Position numbers and translations under genes: made by a program. The notes below the pieces were generated by a model. That model was not told the DNA's origin. It was given only the letters and a program-made list of their open reading frames with translations, and did no database searches. A DNA stretch of 64,000 nucleotides from Stenotrophomonas maltophilia (lineage in GTDB: Bacteria > Pseudomonadota > Gammaproteobacteria > Xanthomonadales > Xanthomonadaceae): the NCBI RefSeq assembly GCF_013464485.1, contig NZ_RAUX01000007.1, positions 1 to 64,000 on the forward strand, in the 5' to 3' direction. This document shows positions 33,806 to 41,865 of this stretch, in pieces; positions within the stretch are counted from its first letter, which is position 1, and each line of letters starts with the position of its first letter.

Positions 33806-35551
33806 ATGAACGACCACGTCCGCGCACGAACCGACTCCCGCCGCCCGCGGCCGGCCCGACGGGCGCTGCTGTGCTGCGCCGTGCTGCTCAGCCTGGCCGC
33901 CCCGGCCGGTGCGATGGCGGCCGAAACCACCATGGTCAAGCTGATCAAGGGCCTGATCGCCAGCGGTGCATTGAAACCCGAAGACGGCCAGGCACTGCTG
34001 GTACAGGCCGAAGCCGAAGCGGCGGCCGCACAGCGCACTGCAGCCACGGGCAGCACCGCGGCGAGCGGTGGCGTGGCCCTGGAGGCCGGTGACGTGCGCG
34101 TGCCGTACGTACCGCAGAGCGTGCGCGATGGTATCCGTGACGAAGTGCGCCAGGACGTGATGGCGCAGGCGAAGTCGGAAGGCTGGGCGGCACCCAACGA
34201 AGTGGCCGAGTGGACCAAGCGCATCAAGGTCACCGGTGACATGCGTGTGCGCAGCGAGTCGCGCTTCTACTCCGAGCGCAACAGCGACATCGTGAGCAAC
34301 TGGTCGTCGATCAACTCCGGCAACGGCTTCGACACCAACACCAATACCAACCTGCAGTTGCCGCCGCTGCTGAACACCCGCCAGGACCGCCGTAATCTGT
34401 GGCGCATCCGTGCCCGCCTGGGCATCGAGGCCACCATTGGCCAGCACACCACGGCCGGCGTGCGCCTGGCCAGCGGCAGCAGCAATGGCCCGGTGTCGAC
34501 CACCGAGCAGCTGGGCGGCGGCCTGAGCAAGAAGGACGTGTGGCTGGACCAGGCCTGGCTGGCCTACAGCCCGGCGGACTGGGTGACGGTGCGTGGCGGC
34601 CGCTTCGGCAATCCGTTCTGGACCAGCGACACGCTGTTCTCCAACGATCTCAACTTCGATGGCCTGGCCGCGAACCTGAAGTATGACTTCGATGGTGGCG
34701 ACCTCGACCTGTTCGGCAACCTCGCGGTGGTACCGCTGGAGTACACCTCAGACAGCTCGCCGAGCCAGAGCAAGGTCAAGACTCCGAACGAGAACAAGTG
34801 GCTGTCCGGTGCCCAGGTGGGCGTGAACTGGCGCTTCAACGATGACAACGCGCTGCGTGCTGCGCTGGGCTACTACGACTTCAAGAACATCAGCGGTCGC
34901 CTGTCCTCAACGTGCTCGCTGTACTCGGGTGCGGTGGGCTGCGACACCGACTGGTCGCGCCCGGCGTTCATGCAGAAGGGAAATACCCTGATGCTGATCC
35001 GCAACATCGCGCGCAATCCGGTGGATCCGGCCGGTACGCCGACCCCGCAGTATGTCGGCCTGGCCTCGGCGTTCCGCCTGGCCACGCTGAACCTGCGCTG
35101 GGACACGCAGCTGGCGCAGGGCATCGGTCTGCGCCTGGATGGCGACTACATCCGCAACCTGGCCTACGACAAGCAGGCCATGTTCAGTCGTGCCCAGAAC
35201 GGCATCGTCAACAACTACGGCGCCGGCGATACTGTCGGCATCGATACCTTCCGCAGTGGCGACACCGCATGGATGGTGCAGGCCACCTTCGGTGCCACCG
35301 AGCTGAAGGAGAAGGGCCAGTGGCAGGCGCTGCTGGGCTACAAGCACATCGAGGCCGACGCACTGCCCGATGCCTACAACGATCCGAACTTCCACCTGGG
35401 CGGCACCAACGCCCGCGGCTACTACGTGGGCGGCGCCTACGCGCTGGATGCACGCAGCTGGATCAGCGGCAAGTGGATGGCGGCCAAGGAAGTGTCCGGC
35501 GCGCCGCTGTCGATCGACGTGTTCCAGCTGGAGTTCAACACCGGGTTCTGA
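33806..35551 (+). CDS. Large putative outer-membrane porin
   Basis: Protein of 581 residues. A long basic N-terminus and signal peptide (ALLCCAVLLSLAAPAGAMAAE) are followed by a helical or coiled region (about 40-130), then a beta-barrel ending in the outer-membrane signature ...VFQLEFNTGF with C-terminal Phe. Alternating strands with aromatic girdles, such as VRGGRFGNPFW and LGYYDFKNISG, support a barrel of 16 or more strands. It resembles the putative-porin families often found beside ExbBD/TonB genes in such loci. The start is uncertain among GTG 33776, ATG 33794 and ATG 33806; the last has GAGAA upstream. The substrate is unknown; phosphate or a product of the secreted phosphatase-like protein is a reasonable guess from context. 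Confidence 0.8.
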   Translation: MNDHVRARTDSRRPRPARRALLCCAVLLSLAAPAGAMAAETTMVKLIKGLIASGALKPEDGQALLVQAEAEAAAAQRTAATGSTAASGGVALEAGDVRVPYVPQSVRDGIRDEVRQDVMAQAKSEGWAAPNEVAEWTKRIKVTGDMRVRSESRFYSERNSDIVSNWSSINSGNGFDTNTNTNLQLPPLLNTRQDRRNLWRIRARLGIEATIGQHTTAGVRLASGSSNGPVSTTEQLGGGLSKKDVWLDQAWLAYSPADWVTVRGGRFGNPFWTSDTLFSNDLNFDGLAANLKYDFDGGDLDLFGNLAVVPLEYTSDSSPSQSKVKTPNENKWLSGAQVGVNWRFNDDNALRAALGYYDFKNISGRLSSTCSLYSGAVGCDTDWSRPAFMQKGNTLMLIRNIARNPVDPAGTPTPQYVGLASAFRLATLNLRWDTQLAQGIGLRLDGDYIRNLAYDKQAMFSRAQNGIVNNYGAGDTVGIDTFRSGDTAWMVQATFGATELKEKGQWQALLGYKHIEADALPDAYNDPNFHLGGTNARGYYVGGAYALDARSWISGKWMAAKEVSGAPLSIDVFQLEFNTGF

Positions 35552-35649
35552 GTGGCGGGCGTGATGCGGATCACGTAGTGCGTGGCGGGGGCGCAGCGAT
35601 GCGCCCGTCTAAGGAAAGGAGACCACGCGTTGTTCAAAAGGAGGAGTGG

Positions 35650-35979
35650 ATGAGCCGTCGCAAGCTGTTCGAGAGTCCCGAACCGTCCAGCCAGATGCTG
35701 GGTGTTGGACCGGCCTATGTTTCAGTGGAGGGCCTGCGCCAGCACCTGGCCGAGTTCCTGCTGTATGCGGGCCGGCCGGTGGTGATCATGCGCGGGCGCA
35801 GCGAAGTGGGCTATTTCCTGCCGGCGCGCTGCTGGCGCCAGCGTGACGATGATCCGCTGGCGGCGGCTGCCGCCGACCAGCTGCTGGATGCGGCCGGCTT
35901 CCAGGCCGAGGACATCCAGCAGGTGGAGCAGGAATTCAACGCGATGCGCCAGCGCACTGTGCTGCATTCACGCCGCTGA
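35650..35979 (+). CDS. Small Phd/YefM-fold protein (third copy in the locus)
   Basis: Protein of 109 residues with a strong ribosome-binding site (GGAGG). The central part (AYVSVEGLRQHLAEFLLYAGRP, then VVIMRGRSEVGYFLPARCW) matches the Phd/YefM antitoxin N-terminal domain. The C-terminal 45 residues are helical and Gln/Asp-rich. There is no toxin gene on either side, only a SMAG pair and a convergent OsmC-like gene. With the two longer Phd-fold genes at 2700 and 3372 it brackets the supercluster. PhdA in the matching P. aeruginosa locus is the closest known parallel, where a role in biofilm DNA release was reported. Confidence 0.75.
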   Translation: MSRRKLFESPEPSSQMLGVGPAYVSVEGLRQHLAEFLLYAGRPVVIMRGRSEVGYFLPARCWRQRDDDPLAAAAADQLLDAAGFQAEDIQQVEQEFNAMRQRTVLHSRR

Positions 35980-35986
35980 GCGGAAT

Positions 35987-36069
35987 GTAGAGCCGAGCCC
36001 ACGCTCGGCTGCACGCTGAGGAGCCGAGCATGGGCTCGGCTCTACAGCAGATCCACGCCATGCGTGGAT
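35987..36069. repeat. SMAG palindrome pair plus a single copy
   Basis: GTAG 35987-35990 and CTAC 36042-36045 bound two inverted AGCCGAGC-type hairpins. A further hairpin of the ATCCACGC/GCGTGGAT family follows at 36051-36069. They sit between convergent genes. Confidence 0.85.
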
Positions 36070-36073
36070 GGGG

Positions 36074-36472
36074 TTACGCTGCGCCCCCGCGCTCACTGGT
36101 GATGCGCGCACCTTCGCGCATCACCAGCGTCACCGGGGTCTTTTCCACCACCTCCAGCAACCGCTGCCACTGCGCATCGCTCAGCTCGGCGCTGGCATGA
36201 AGCACGCGGTGCACGTGGAAGCGCCCATCCGCGTCACGGTCCGAGCGCAGCTCGGCATGGAACTCGCCCAGTTCCCAGCCCTTGCGCTGCGCATACATGC
36301 GCAGGGTGATGGCGGTGCAGGCGGCCAGCGAGGCCAGGTACAGATCGAAGGGCGCGAAGCCCTTGCCCTGGCCGCCCAGCGAGGCGGGCTCGTCCGCATC
36401 CACATCAAAGCTGCCATTGTTGATGTGGTGCAGGTAGTTGTCGCCGGTCGAAACAATGCGCGCGTAGGCCAT
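36074..36472 (-). CDS. OsmC-like protein with a single cysteine
   Basis: Protein of 132 residues of the OsmC/Ohr fold. The first active-site Cys is in ASLAACTAITLRMYAQRKGW. The second, normally in a K-C-P-V motif, is replaced by Thr (VVEKTPVTLVMREGA), so the usual two-cysteine peroxidase chemistry cannot work as in OsmC or Ohr. Subfamilies of this kind have uncertain roles. I took ATG 36472 because GGAGA lies 5 nt upstream; two upstream ATGs (36484, 36505) are in frame. It is the last gene in the leftward operon after two hydrolases and a pirin, a set that suggests response to oxidative or aromatic stress. Confidence 0.85.
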   Translation of the reverse strand: MAYARIVSTGDNYLHHINNGSFDVDADEPASLGGQGKGFAPFDLYLASLAACTAITLRMYAQRKGWELGEFHAELRSDRDADGRFHVHRVLHASAELSDAQWQRLLEVVEKTPVTLVMREGARITSERGGAA

Positions 36473-36556
36473 CACATTCTCCATCTGTCTGTAGCGTCGA
36501 ACCATGCTCGACTGCTCCAAAAGGCGGCGCCGGCCAGGACCGGCGCCGCCACCCAA

Positions 36557-37198
36557 TCACTCGGTACGATCGTACGAGAACTGGATGCCTGCCGTACCAC
36601 CGGTTTCAATGAAGAGATTCATGAAAGCCGGCACCGTTTCCGAGCGGGCCCAGTCGCGCTGCAGCTCGCAGAACAACTGCGGCACGCTGATCAGCTGGCC
36701 ACCGGCCTGTTCGATGCGGCGCAGCGCCGCATCGTGCGCGGCCAGCGAGGTGCCGCCGACGGCGTCGACCACCACATACACCTCATAGCCTTCCCTCAAC
36801 GCATCCAGGGCCGGGAAAGTCAGGCAGGCCTCGGTCCACAGCGCGGTCATGATCAGCTTGCGGCGGCCGGTGGCTTCCACCGCCTTGCGGAACTCGACGT
36901 CCTCCCAGGAATTGATGGTGGTGCGGTCGTAGGTGGGGTAGTCGCCCAGCACCTTGCGCAGTTGCGGAATCGGCGGTTTGTTCAGGCCGGTCTTGACGTT
37001 GACCGTCGAATGCACGATCGGCAGACCGTAACCCACAGCGGCCTTGGCGGTGCCGACGATGTTGTTGACCAGCAGCTGGCGGTCCATCGAGGCGATGGAG
37101 TTCACCTGCACCGGCTGGTAGTCGATGATGATGAAGGCGGAATTCTGCGGGGTCAGCAGGTGGTCGCTGGCCGGGTCGCGGATCGGTTCACTGGACAT
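36557..37198 (-). CDS. Isochorismatase-family hydrolase (YcaC-like), copy 1
   Basis: Protein of 213 residues of the cysteine-hydrolase (isochorismatase) superfamily. The catalytic Asp is in SAFIIIDYQPVQVNSI, and the nucleophilic Cys in IMTALWTEACLTFPALDAL. The EGYEVYVVVDAVGGTS segment is also typical of the group. The substrate cannot be read from sequence; YcaC-like members often lack a known one. It is followed after 84 nt by the OsmC-like gene and preceded by a related hydrolase 55 nt away. Confidence 0.9.
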   Translation of the reverse strand: MSSEPIRDPASDHLLTPQNSAFIIIDYQPVQVNSIASMDRQLLVNNIVGTAKAAVGYGLPIVHSTVNVKTGLNKPPIPQLRKVLGDYPTYDRTTINSWEDVEFRKAVEATGRRKLIMTALWTEACLTFPALDALREGYEVYVVVDAVGGTSLAAHDAALRRIEQAGGQLISVPQLFCELQRDWARSETVPAFMNLFIETGGTAGIQFSYDRTE

Positions 37199-37253
37199 GA
37201 TGGGTCTCCGGTTGGGAGGAGTGCCGGCAGCGGGCCGGCACCCCGGGGGCAGC

Positions 37254-37934
37254 TCAGCTGCGCTGCGAATCCAGCTGCTCCTGGTTCTTCTGCACGTCCT
37301 GCGCCTTGAGGTAGCTCTCGATCAGCAGCTGGTAGTTCGGGAAGATCTTCGTGTAGACCTCGGCCCATTGCTGGGCATCGTCGCGGTTCCAGCTGCGCTG
37401 GATCTCCGAGGCCACCGCGGCGGTGTCCATCGGCACCACGCCGGCCTGCACCACGCGGGCCAGGGTGATCTCTTCGGCCATCTTCGAATAGGTGCCCGAG
37501 GCATCGATCACCGCGAACACCTGGTAGCCATCGGCCACGGCGGCGATCGACGGGAAGGCCATGCACACGCTGGTGATGGTGCCGGCAATGATCAGCTGCT
37601 TGCGGCCGGTAGCCTTCACCGCAGCAACGAACTCCGGGTTGTCCCAGGCATTGATCTCACCCTTACGCGCTACATACTGGGCATGCGGGGCGGCCTCATG
37701 GATCTCCGGAATCAGCGGACCGTTCGGGCCCTGCGGGACCGAGGCGGTGGTGATCACCGGCATCTTTGCCAGCGTGGCCATCTTCGCCAGCGCAGTGGCG
37801 TGGGCGCGCACGCTGGTGAATGGCATGTCACCGATGGTCTGGAACAGGCCGCTCTGGTGGTCGATCAGCAACATCGCGGCGTTGTCCGGATCGATCACCG
37901 GGCGGGCACCGTTGAAGTTGGCGGGGGTACTCAT
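37254..37934 (-). CDS. Isochorismatase-family hydrolase (YcaC-like), copy 2
   Basis: Protein of 226 residues, related to the previous hydrolase. The catalytic Asp is in AAMLLIDHQSGLFQTI, and the Cys in IIAGTITSVCMAFPSIAAV, followed by GYQVFAVIDASGTYS. AGGAGA lies 7 nt before ATG 37934. The two copies differ enough to have different substrates. The pirin gene is 71 nt upstream, so all four genes probably share one promoter before the pirin gene. Confidence 0.9.
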   Translation of the reverse strand: MSTPANFNGARPVIDPDNAAMLLIDHQSGLFQTIGDMPFTSVRAHATALAKMATLAKMPVITTASVPQGPNGPLIPEIHEAAPHAQYVARKGEINAWDNPEFVAAVKATGRKQLIIAGTITSVCMAFPSIAAVADGYQVFAVIDASGTYSKMAEEITLARVVQAGVVPMDTAAVASEIQRSWNRDDAQQWAEVYTKIFPNYQLLIESYLKAQDVQKNQEQLDSQRS

Positions 37935-38005
37935 GGTCGGTCTCCTGGGGAAAGTGGGCGATGGCCCATTGGCGCGGCGGGTCATCGCCCGCCGCGCGGA
38001 AGCGC

Positions 38006-38872
38006 TCAGTGCGCGATCCGGCCGAAGCGGCCGCTGTTGAAGTCGTTGACCGCCTGGCTGATCTCGGCCTGGCTGTTCATCACGAACGGGCCATAGCCCA
38101 CCACCGGCTCGTCGATCGGCTCGCCGCTGAGCAGCAGCACAGTGGCGTCGCTGTCGGCGTCGACGAACACGTCCTCGCCGCTGCGATCGAAGGTGACCAG
38201 CTGCGCCTCGCCGACCGGCTGGCCGCCGTTGATCCGGACCTGGCCCTTCAACACCACCAGCGCCAGCGTGCGGCCATCGGCCACCGGCAGTTCGGCGTGG
38301 TGGCCCTGCTGCAGGCGGATGTCCCAGACATCCATCGGCGTGTGGGTACGTGCCGGGCCGGCGTGGCCGTCGAGGCGGCCCGCGATGACACGCACGCGGC
38401 CGGCGCCTTCAGGCAGATCCACCGAGGGAATGTCGGCGTCGAGCAGGGTCTGGTAGCCCGGTGCGCCCATCTTGTCCCGCGCCGGCAGGTTCACCCAAAG
38501 CTGCACCATGTCCAGGGTGCCGCCGCGCTTGCTGAATTCCGGCGTATGGAATTCCTCGTGGAGAATGCCGGAGGCAGCGGTCATCCACTGCACGTCGCCC
38601 GGGCCGATGGTGCCGCCGGCACCGGTCGAATCGCGATGCGCGACCTCGCCTTCATAGACGATGGTGACTGTCTCGAAACCGCGGTGCGGATGCTGGCCGA
38701 CCCCACGCGGGGTATCGCTGGGCGCGAAGCTGTACGGGCCGGCATAGTCCAGCAGCAGGAACGGGCTCAGGTGCTGGCCGTGGGTGTTGTAGGAAAACAT
38801 CGAGCGGGCGGGGAATCCGTCGCCTACCCAGTGCGGGCGGGGGGCGCTGTAGCTACCGGTGACACGCTTCAT
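38006..38872 (-). CDS. Pirin-family metal-binding cupin
   Basis: Protein of 288 residues, full-length bicupin. The metal ligands are in VGQHPHRGFETVTIVYEGE (two His, near 59-61) and ASGILHEEFH (His and Glu, near 103-105). The second cupin domain lies at about 175-270. Bacterial pirins act as quercetinases or as regulators of metabolism; which applies here cannot be told. AGGAGA lies 6 nt before ATG 38872. It is the first gene of the leftward operon and divergent from a LysR gene, its likely regulator. Confidence 0.92.
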   Translation of the reverse strand: MKRVTGSYSAPRPHWVGDGFPARSMFSYNTHGQHLSPFLLLDYAGPYSFAPSDTPRGVGQHPHRGFETVTIVYEGEVAHRDSTGAGGTIGPGDVQWMTAASGILHEEFHTPEFSKRGGTLDMVQLWVNLPARDKMGAPGYQTLLDADIPSVDLPEGAGRVRVIAGRLDGHAGPARTHTPMDVWDIRLQQGHHAELPVADGRTLALVVLKGQVRINGGQPVGEAQLVTFDRSGEDVFVDADSDATVLLLSGEPIDEPVVGYGPFVMNSQAEISQAVNDFNSGRFGRIAH

Positions 38873-38936
38873 GGCGATCTCCTGGCCGGGGCTGCCGGCC
38901 GCTGTTCTTCGTTGCGAAGACGATATCGCCGCGACA

Positions 38937-38957
38937 ATTGGGCCGGTAGACGCCAAT
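38937..38957. promoter_or_regulatory. LysR-type binding dyad ATTGG-N11-CCAAT
   Basis: A perfect inverted repeat of 5-bp arms with an 11-bp spacer lies in the 150-nt gap between the pirin operon and the divergent lysR gene. The T-N11-A spacing is the classic LysR-family recognition pattern. It is about 65 nt from either start codon, so it probably controls both directions. Confidence 0.65.
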
Positions 38958-39022
38958 ATTTGCCGTCATAGTCCTATCTGGTGAACAATGGCGGCAGGCC
39001 GTGGGCCGCAGGAGATCGCCCC

Positions 39023-39949
39023 GTGTTCATCGCAGATATCCGCCGTTGTGATCTCAACGATCTGTTCTATTTCGCCATGGTGGTCGAGCACGGCGGCTTC
39101 TCGCAGGCCGGTCGGGCGCTGGCCATGCCAAAGTCGAAACTGAGCCGGCGCATCGCGCTGCTGGAAGAACGGTTGGGCGTGCGCCTGATCCAGCGCTCGA
39201 CCCGGCGTTTCTCGGTCACCGAGGTCGGCCAGGACTACTACCGCCATTGCAAGGCAATGCTGGTCGAGGCCGAGGCGGCCGAAGAAGCGATTGCGATGTC
39301 ACGCGCCGAGCCGCGCGGCACGATTCGCCTGGCGTGCCCGATCGCGATCCTGCATGCGCGCATCGGCACGATGCTGGCCGACTTCCTGGCCCTGCACCCG
39401 CAGGTGACGGTGCAGCTGGACGCCACCAACCGCCGCGTGGACGTGGTGGGCGAGGGTGTGGACGTGGCGATCCGGGTACGGCCGCCGCCGCTGGAGGACA
39501 GCGACCTGGTGGTGCGTGTGCTGGCGCGCCGGGTGTGGTGCACCAGTGCCAGTCCGGCGTTGTTGCAGCGGCTGGGTACGCCGCAGGTGCCGGCTGATCT
39601 GGCGATGATGCCGACGGTGGACCTGGCATCGCCCAGCCAGCAGCATGTATGGGAGTACACCGGGCCGGAGGACGTGCAGGCCAGCGTGCACCACCGTCCC
39701 CGGCTGGTCAGTGATGACATGATCGCGCTGCGTGCGGCCGCCGTGGCCGGGGTCGGGCTGCTGATGCTGCCGCGGATGATGATCACCGATGAGCTGGCCA
39801 GTGGCTCGTTGGTACCGGTGCTGCAGGAGTGGGTGCCGAAGCATGGCATCGTGCATGCGGTGTTCCCGTCGCGGCGGGGGCTGCTGCCAGCGGTGCGCGC
39901 GTTGATCGATTACCTCGCCGAGCGTTTCGAGGCGCTGGAGGAACCTTAG
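39023..39949 (+). CDS. LysR-family transcriptional regulator
   Basis: Protein of 308 residues. The winged helix-turn-helix is at about 7-65 (DLFYFAMVVEHGGFSQAGRAL, then AMPKSKLSRRIALLEERLGVRLIQR). The effector-binding domain follows (GTIRLACPIAILHARIGTMLADFLALHP, then VGEGVDVAIRV). I chose GTG 39023 with GGAG upstream, which gives the usual N-terminus; the frame is open to GTG 38981. It is divergent from the pirin-hydrolase-OsmC operon and probably regulates it through the dyad at 38937-38957. Its inducer is unknown. Confidence 0.92.
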   Translation: MFIADIRRCDLNDLFYFAMVVEHGGFSQAGRALAMPKSKLSRRIALLEERLGVRLIQRSTRRFSVTEVGQDYYRHCKAMLVEAEAAEEAIAMSRAEPRGTIRLACPIAILHARIGTMLADFLALHPQVTVQLDATNRRVDVVGEGVDVAIRVRPPPLEDSDLVVRVLARRVWCTSASPALLQRLGTPQVPADLAMMPTVDLASPSQQHVWEYTGPEDVQASVHHRPRLVSDDMIALRAAAVAGVGLLMLPRMMITDELASGSLVPVLQEWVPKHGIVHAVFPSRRGLLPAVRALIDYLAERFEALEEP

Positions 39950-39956
39950 ATCCTCC

Positions 39957-40045
39957 ATCCACGCATGGCGTGGATCTACTGTAGAGCCGAGCCGATGCTC
40001 GGCTGCCCTTGGCCCAGGCACAGCCGAGCATGGGCTCGGCTCTAC
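39957..40045. repeat. SMAG single copy and SMAG pair
   Basis: A single ATCC-type hairpin ending in CTAC (39957-39979) is followed by a head-to-head pair bounded by GTAG (39981-39984) and CTAC (40042-40045). Confidence 0.85.
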
Positions 40046-40140
40046 ACGGTGCGGCTTGCCGCCTGCGGCCGCGCGGCCCACAATCCACCTTCGGACCGTC
40101 GCCATCACGCCCATCATTCCCCGGTCCGGCCTTGGCACCT

Positions 40141-40644
40141 ATGTCTCCCAATGCCCTGGCGCTGGTCGAGCTGCTGATCCGCGAGCGCCGTGCGTTGTCT
40201 CGCTTCATCGCGCGCTATCTCGACCCGGCCAGTACCGAGGACACCCTGCAGAACCTGTACCTGAAGGCCAGCAGCGTACCCGGCGATCCACCCATCCTCG
40301 AGCCGCGCGGCTATCTGTACCGGATGGCCTATCATCACGCGCTCAACCGCAGCCAAGCTGAGGCCCGCGAGCGGCGCGCGATGGCCGAGTACGCCGTCGA
40401 CATGGTCGATGCAGGCCATGATGGCGAGGCCCAGGCGCTGGACCAGGCGCAGCTGCGCGAGATCACCCAGACTATCCTTGCGTTGCCGGCACAGGTGCGC
40501 GAGTGCTTCGTGCTCAACCGCTACCTGGGCCTGAGCGAGCGCGAGATCGCCGCGCATCTCGGCATTTCCAAGAGTGTGGTGGGCAAATACGTGATGCGCG
40601 CGGCGTTGCTGATCCAGCAGCACCAGCAGGGAACACGCCGATGA
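40141..40644 (+). CDS. ECF sigma factor, FecI type, of the haem-uptake locus
   Basis: Protein of 167 residues. Region 2 reads STEDTLQNLYLKASS and PRGYLYRMAYHHALNRSQAEARE. Region 4 reads LPAQVRECFVLNRYLGLSEREIAAHLGISKSVVGKYV. The FecI/HasI type is indicated by the FecR gene that follows after 82 nt and the STN-bearing receptor after that. It probably directs transcription of the receptor, hemophilin and Slam genes when the haem-loaded protein is bound. Confidence 0.92.
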   Translation: MSPNALALVELLIRERRALSRFIARYLDPASTEDTLQNLYLKASSVPGDPPILEPRGYLYRMAYHHALNRSQAEARERRAMAEYAVDMVDAGHDGEAQALDQAQLREITQTILALPAQVRECFVLNRYLGLSEREIAAHLGISKSVVGKYVMRAALLIQQHQQGTRR

Positions 40645-40726
40645 GCCGCGATTGCCGTGGGCAGATCGCGCCCGCCGTTGTCACAACAGGAAGGCGCACC
40701 CGTTCGCGGTGCGGCAGGCCACAACC

Positions 40727-41683
40727 ATGACCACGTCCGAACCCTCGCCGCGTCAGGCCAGGCAGGCGTTGCGCTGGGTGATCCGGTGCAGCGCAGGCCC
40801 GCTGCCGGAACGCCAGCAACGAACTCTGCAGCGCTGGCTGCAGGCCGATCCCCGCCACGCGTTGGCATGGCGCCAGCAGCAGGCCTTCTGGCAAGGGTTG
40901 GATGCCGCCGGGCCCGAGGTGCTGGCCGCGCTGCCCGGGTTGACGGCTGATCGCCAAGGGTTGCGCCCGATCGCGCCGCGTCGGCGCCTGCCGTGGCTGC
41001 TGGCCAGTGCTGCCGCGGTGGCGCTGATGGTTGCCGCTGCGCCACACGCGCTGCTGTTGGCACGCAGTGACCTGCGCAGCAGCGATGCACCGCGCGTGGT
41101 GCAGTTGGAGGACGGCAGCACCGCGGTACTCGATGCGGGCACCGCACTGGCGGTTGCGTTCGATGGCCAGCAGCGGCGCCTGCGCCTGTTGCGCGGGCAG
41201 GCCTGGTTCCAGGTGGCGCATGAACAGCGTCCGTTCCAGGTCGATGCCGGCGGTGGCCAGATCCGTGACATCGGCACGGCCTTCAGCGTATCCATGCAGG
41301 ACACCACGGTCGTGACCCAGGTCAGTGAGGGTGTCGTGGATGTGCGCCCCGGCGATGGCAGCGTACAGCGCCTGCATGCCGGGCAGGCACGTGTGTTCCG
41401 TGACGGTCGCTGGCTGCAGCCGGTGCGGCTGGAAGATCCCGAGACCATGGCGCCGTGGCGGCGCGGCGAGGTGGTGATCGACGATCAGCCGGCCGCGCAG
41501 GCCATCGCCGATCTGGCGCGCTACCGCCGTGCTCCGGTGTGGGTACTGGGCGGGCAGGGCAAGGACGTACGGGTCAGTGGCCTGTTCCATCTGCAGCAGC
41601 CGGAGACCGCCATTGACGCGGTCGCCGCGCAGGCAGGACTGCGTGTGCAGCGCTTGCCCGGTGGCGCGCTGGTGGTGTGGTGA
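40727..41683 (+). CDS. FecR-family anti-sigma factor of the haem-uptake locus
   Basis: Protein of 318 residues. The cytoplasmic part (about 1-85) includes RQALRWVIRCSAGPLPERQQRTLQRWL and DPRHALAWRQQQ. A transmembrane helix lies near 87-107 (LPWLLASAAAVALMVAAAPHA). The FecR periplasmic core starts at VVQLEDGSTAVLDAGTALAV. The C-terminal STN-like region follows (RRGEVVIDDQPAAQAIADLARY). I chose ATG 40727; the frame is open upstream without a good start. It should sense the STN domain of the next-door receptor and hold or release the sigma factor. Confidence 0.92.
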   Translation: MTTSEPSPRQARQALRWVIRCSAGPLPERQQRTLQRWLQADPRHALAWRQQQAFWQGLDAAGPEVLAALPGLTADRQGLRPIAPRRRLPWLLASAAAVALMVAAAPHALLLARSDLRSSDAPRVVQLEDGSTAVLDAGTALAVAFDGQQRRLRLLRGQAWFQVAHEQRPFQVDAGGGQIRDIGTAFSVSMQDTTVVTQVSEGVVDVRPGDGSVQRLHAGQARVFRDGRWLQPVRLEDPETMAPWRRGEVVIDDQPAAQAIADLARYRRAPVWVLGGQGKDVRVSGLFHLQQPETAIDAVAAQAGLRVQRLPGGALVVW

Positions 41684-41713
41684 GGCGCCTGCGGCGCAGC
41701 GCACAGCCCGCCA

Positions 41714-41735
41714 CATGAAAAAAACATGAAAAAAC
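41714..41735 (+). promoter_or_regulatory. A-rich direct repeat before the haem receptor
   Basis: CATGAAAAAA occurs twice at 11-bp spacing (41714 and 41725) in the 182-nt gap between fecR and the receptor gene. The second copy could supply a GAAAA-type -35 element for the ECF sigma factor. I cannot confirm a matching -10. Confidence 0.3.
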
Positions 41736-41865
41736 CGTGGGCACTCGCTGTGCCCTGCTGTCTATAGAGGTATAGCCAGAGCGAAACACCGTTTCTCCTC
41801 AAGCCAGACATGCCACCGGCACCGGATGTGCCCGTGGTTCCGCCACGCTTGAGGAGTTCCTGTCC

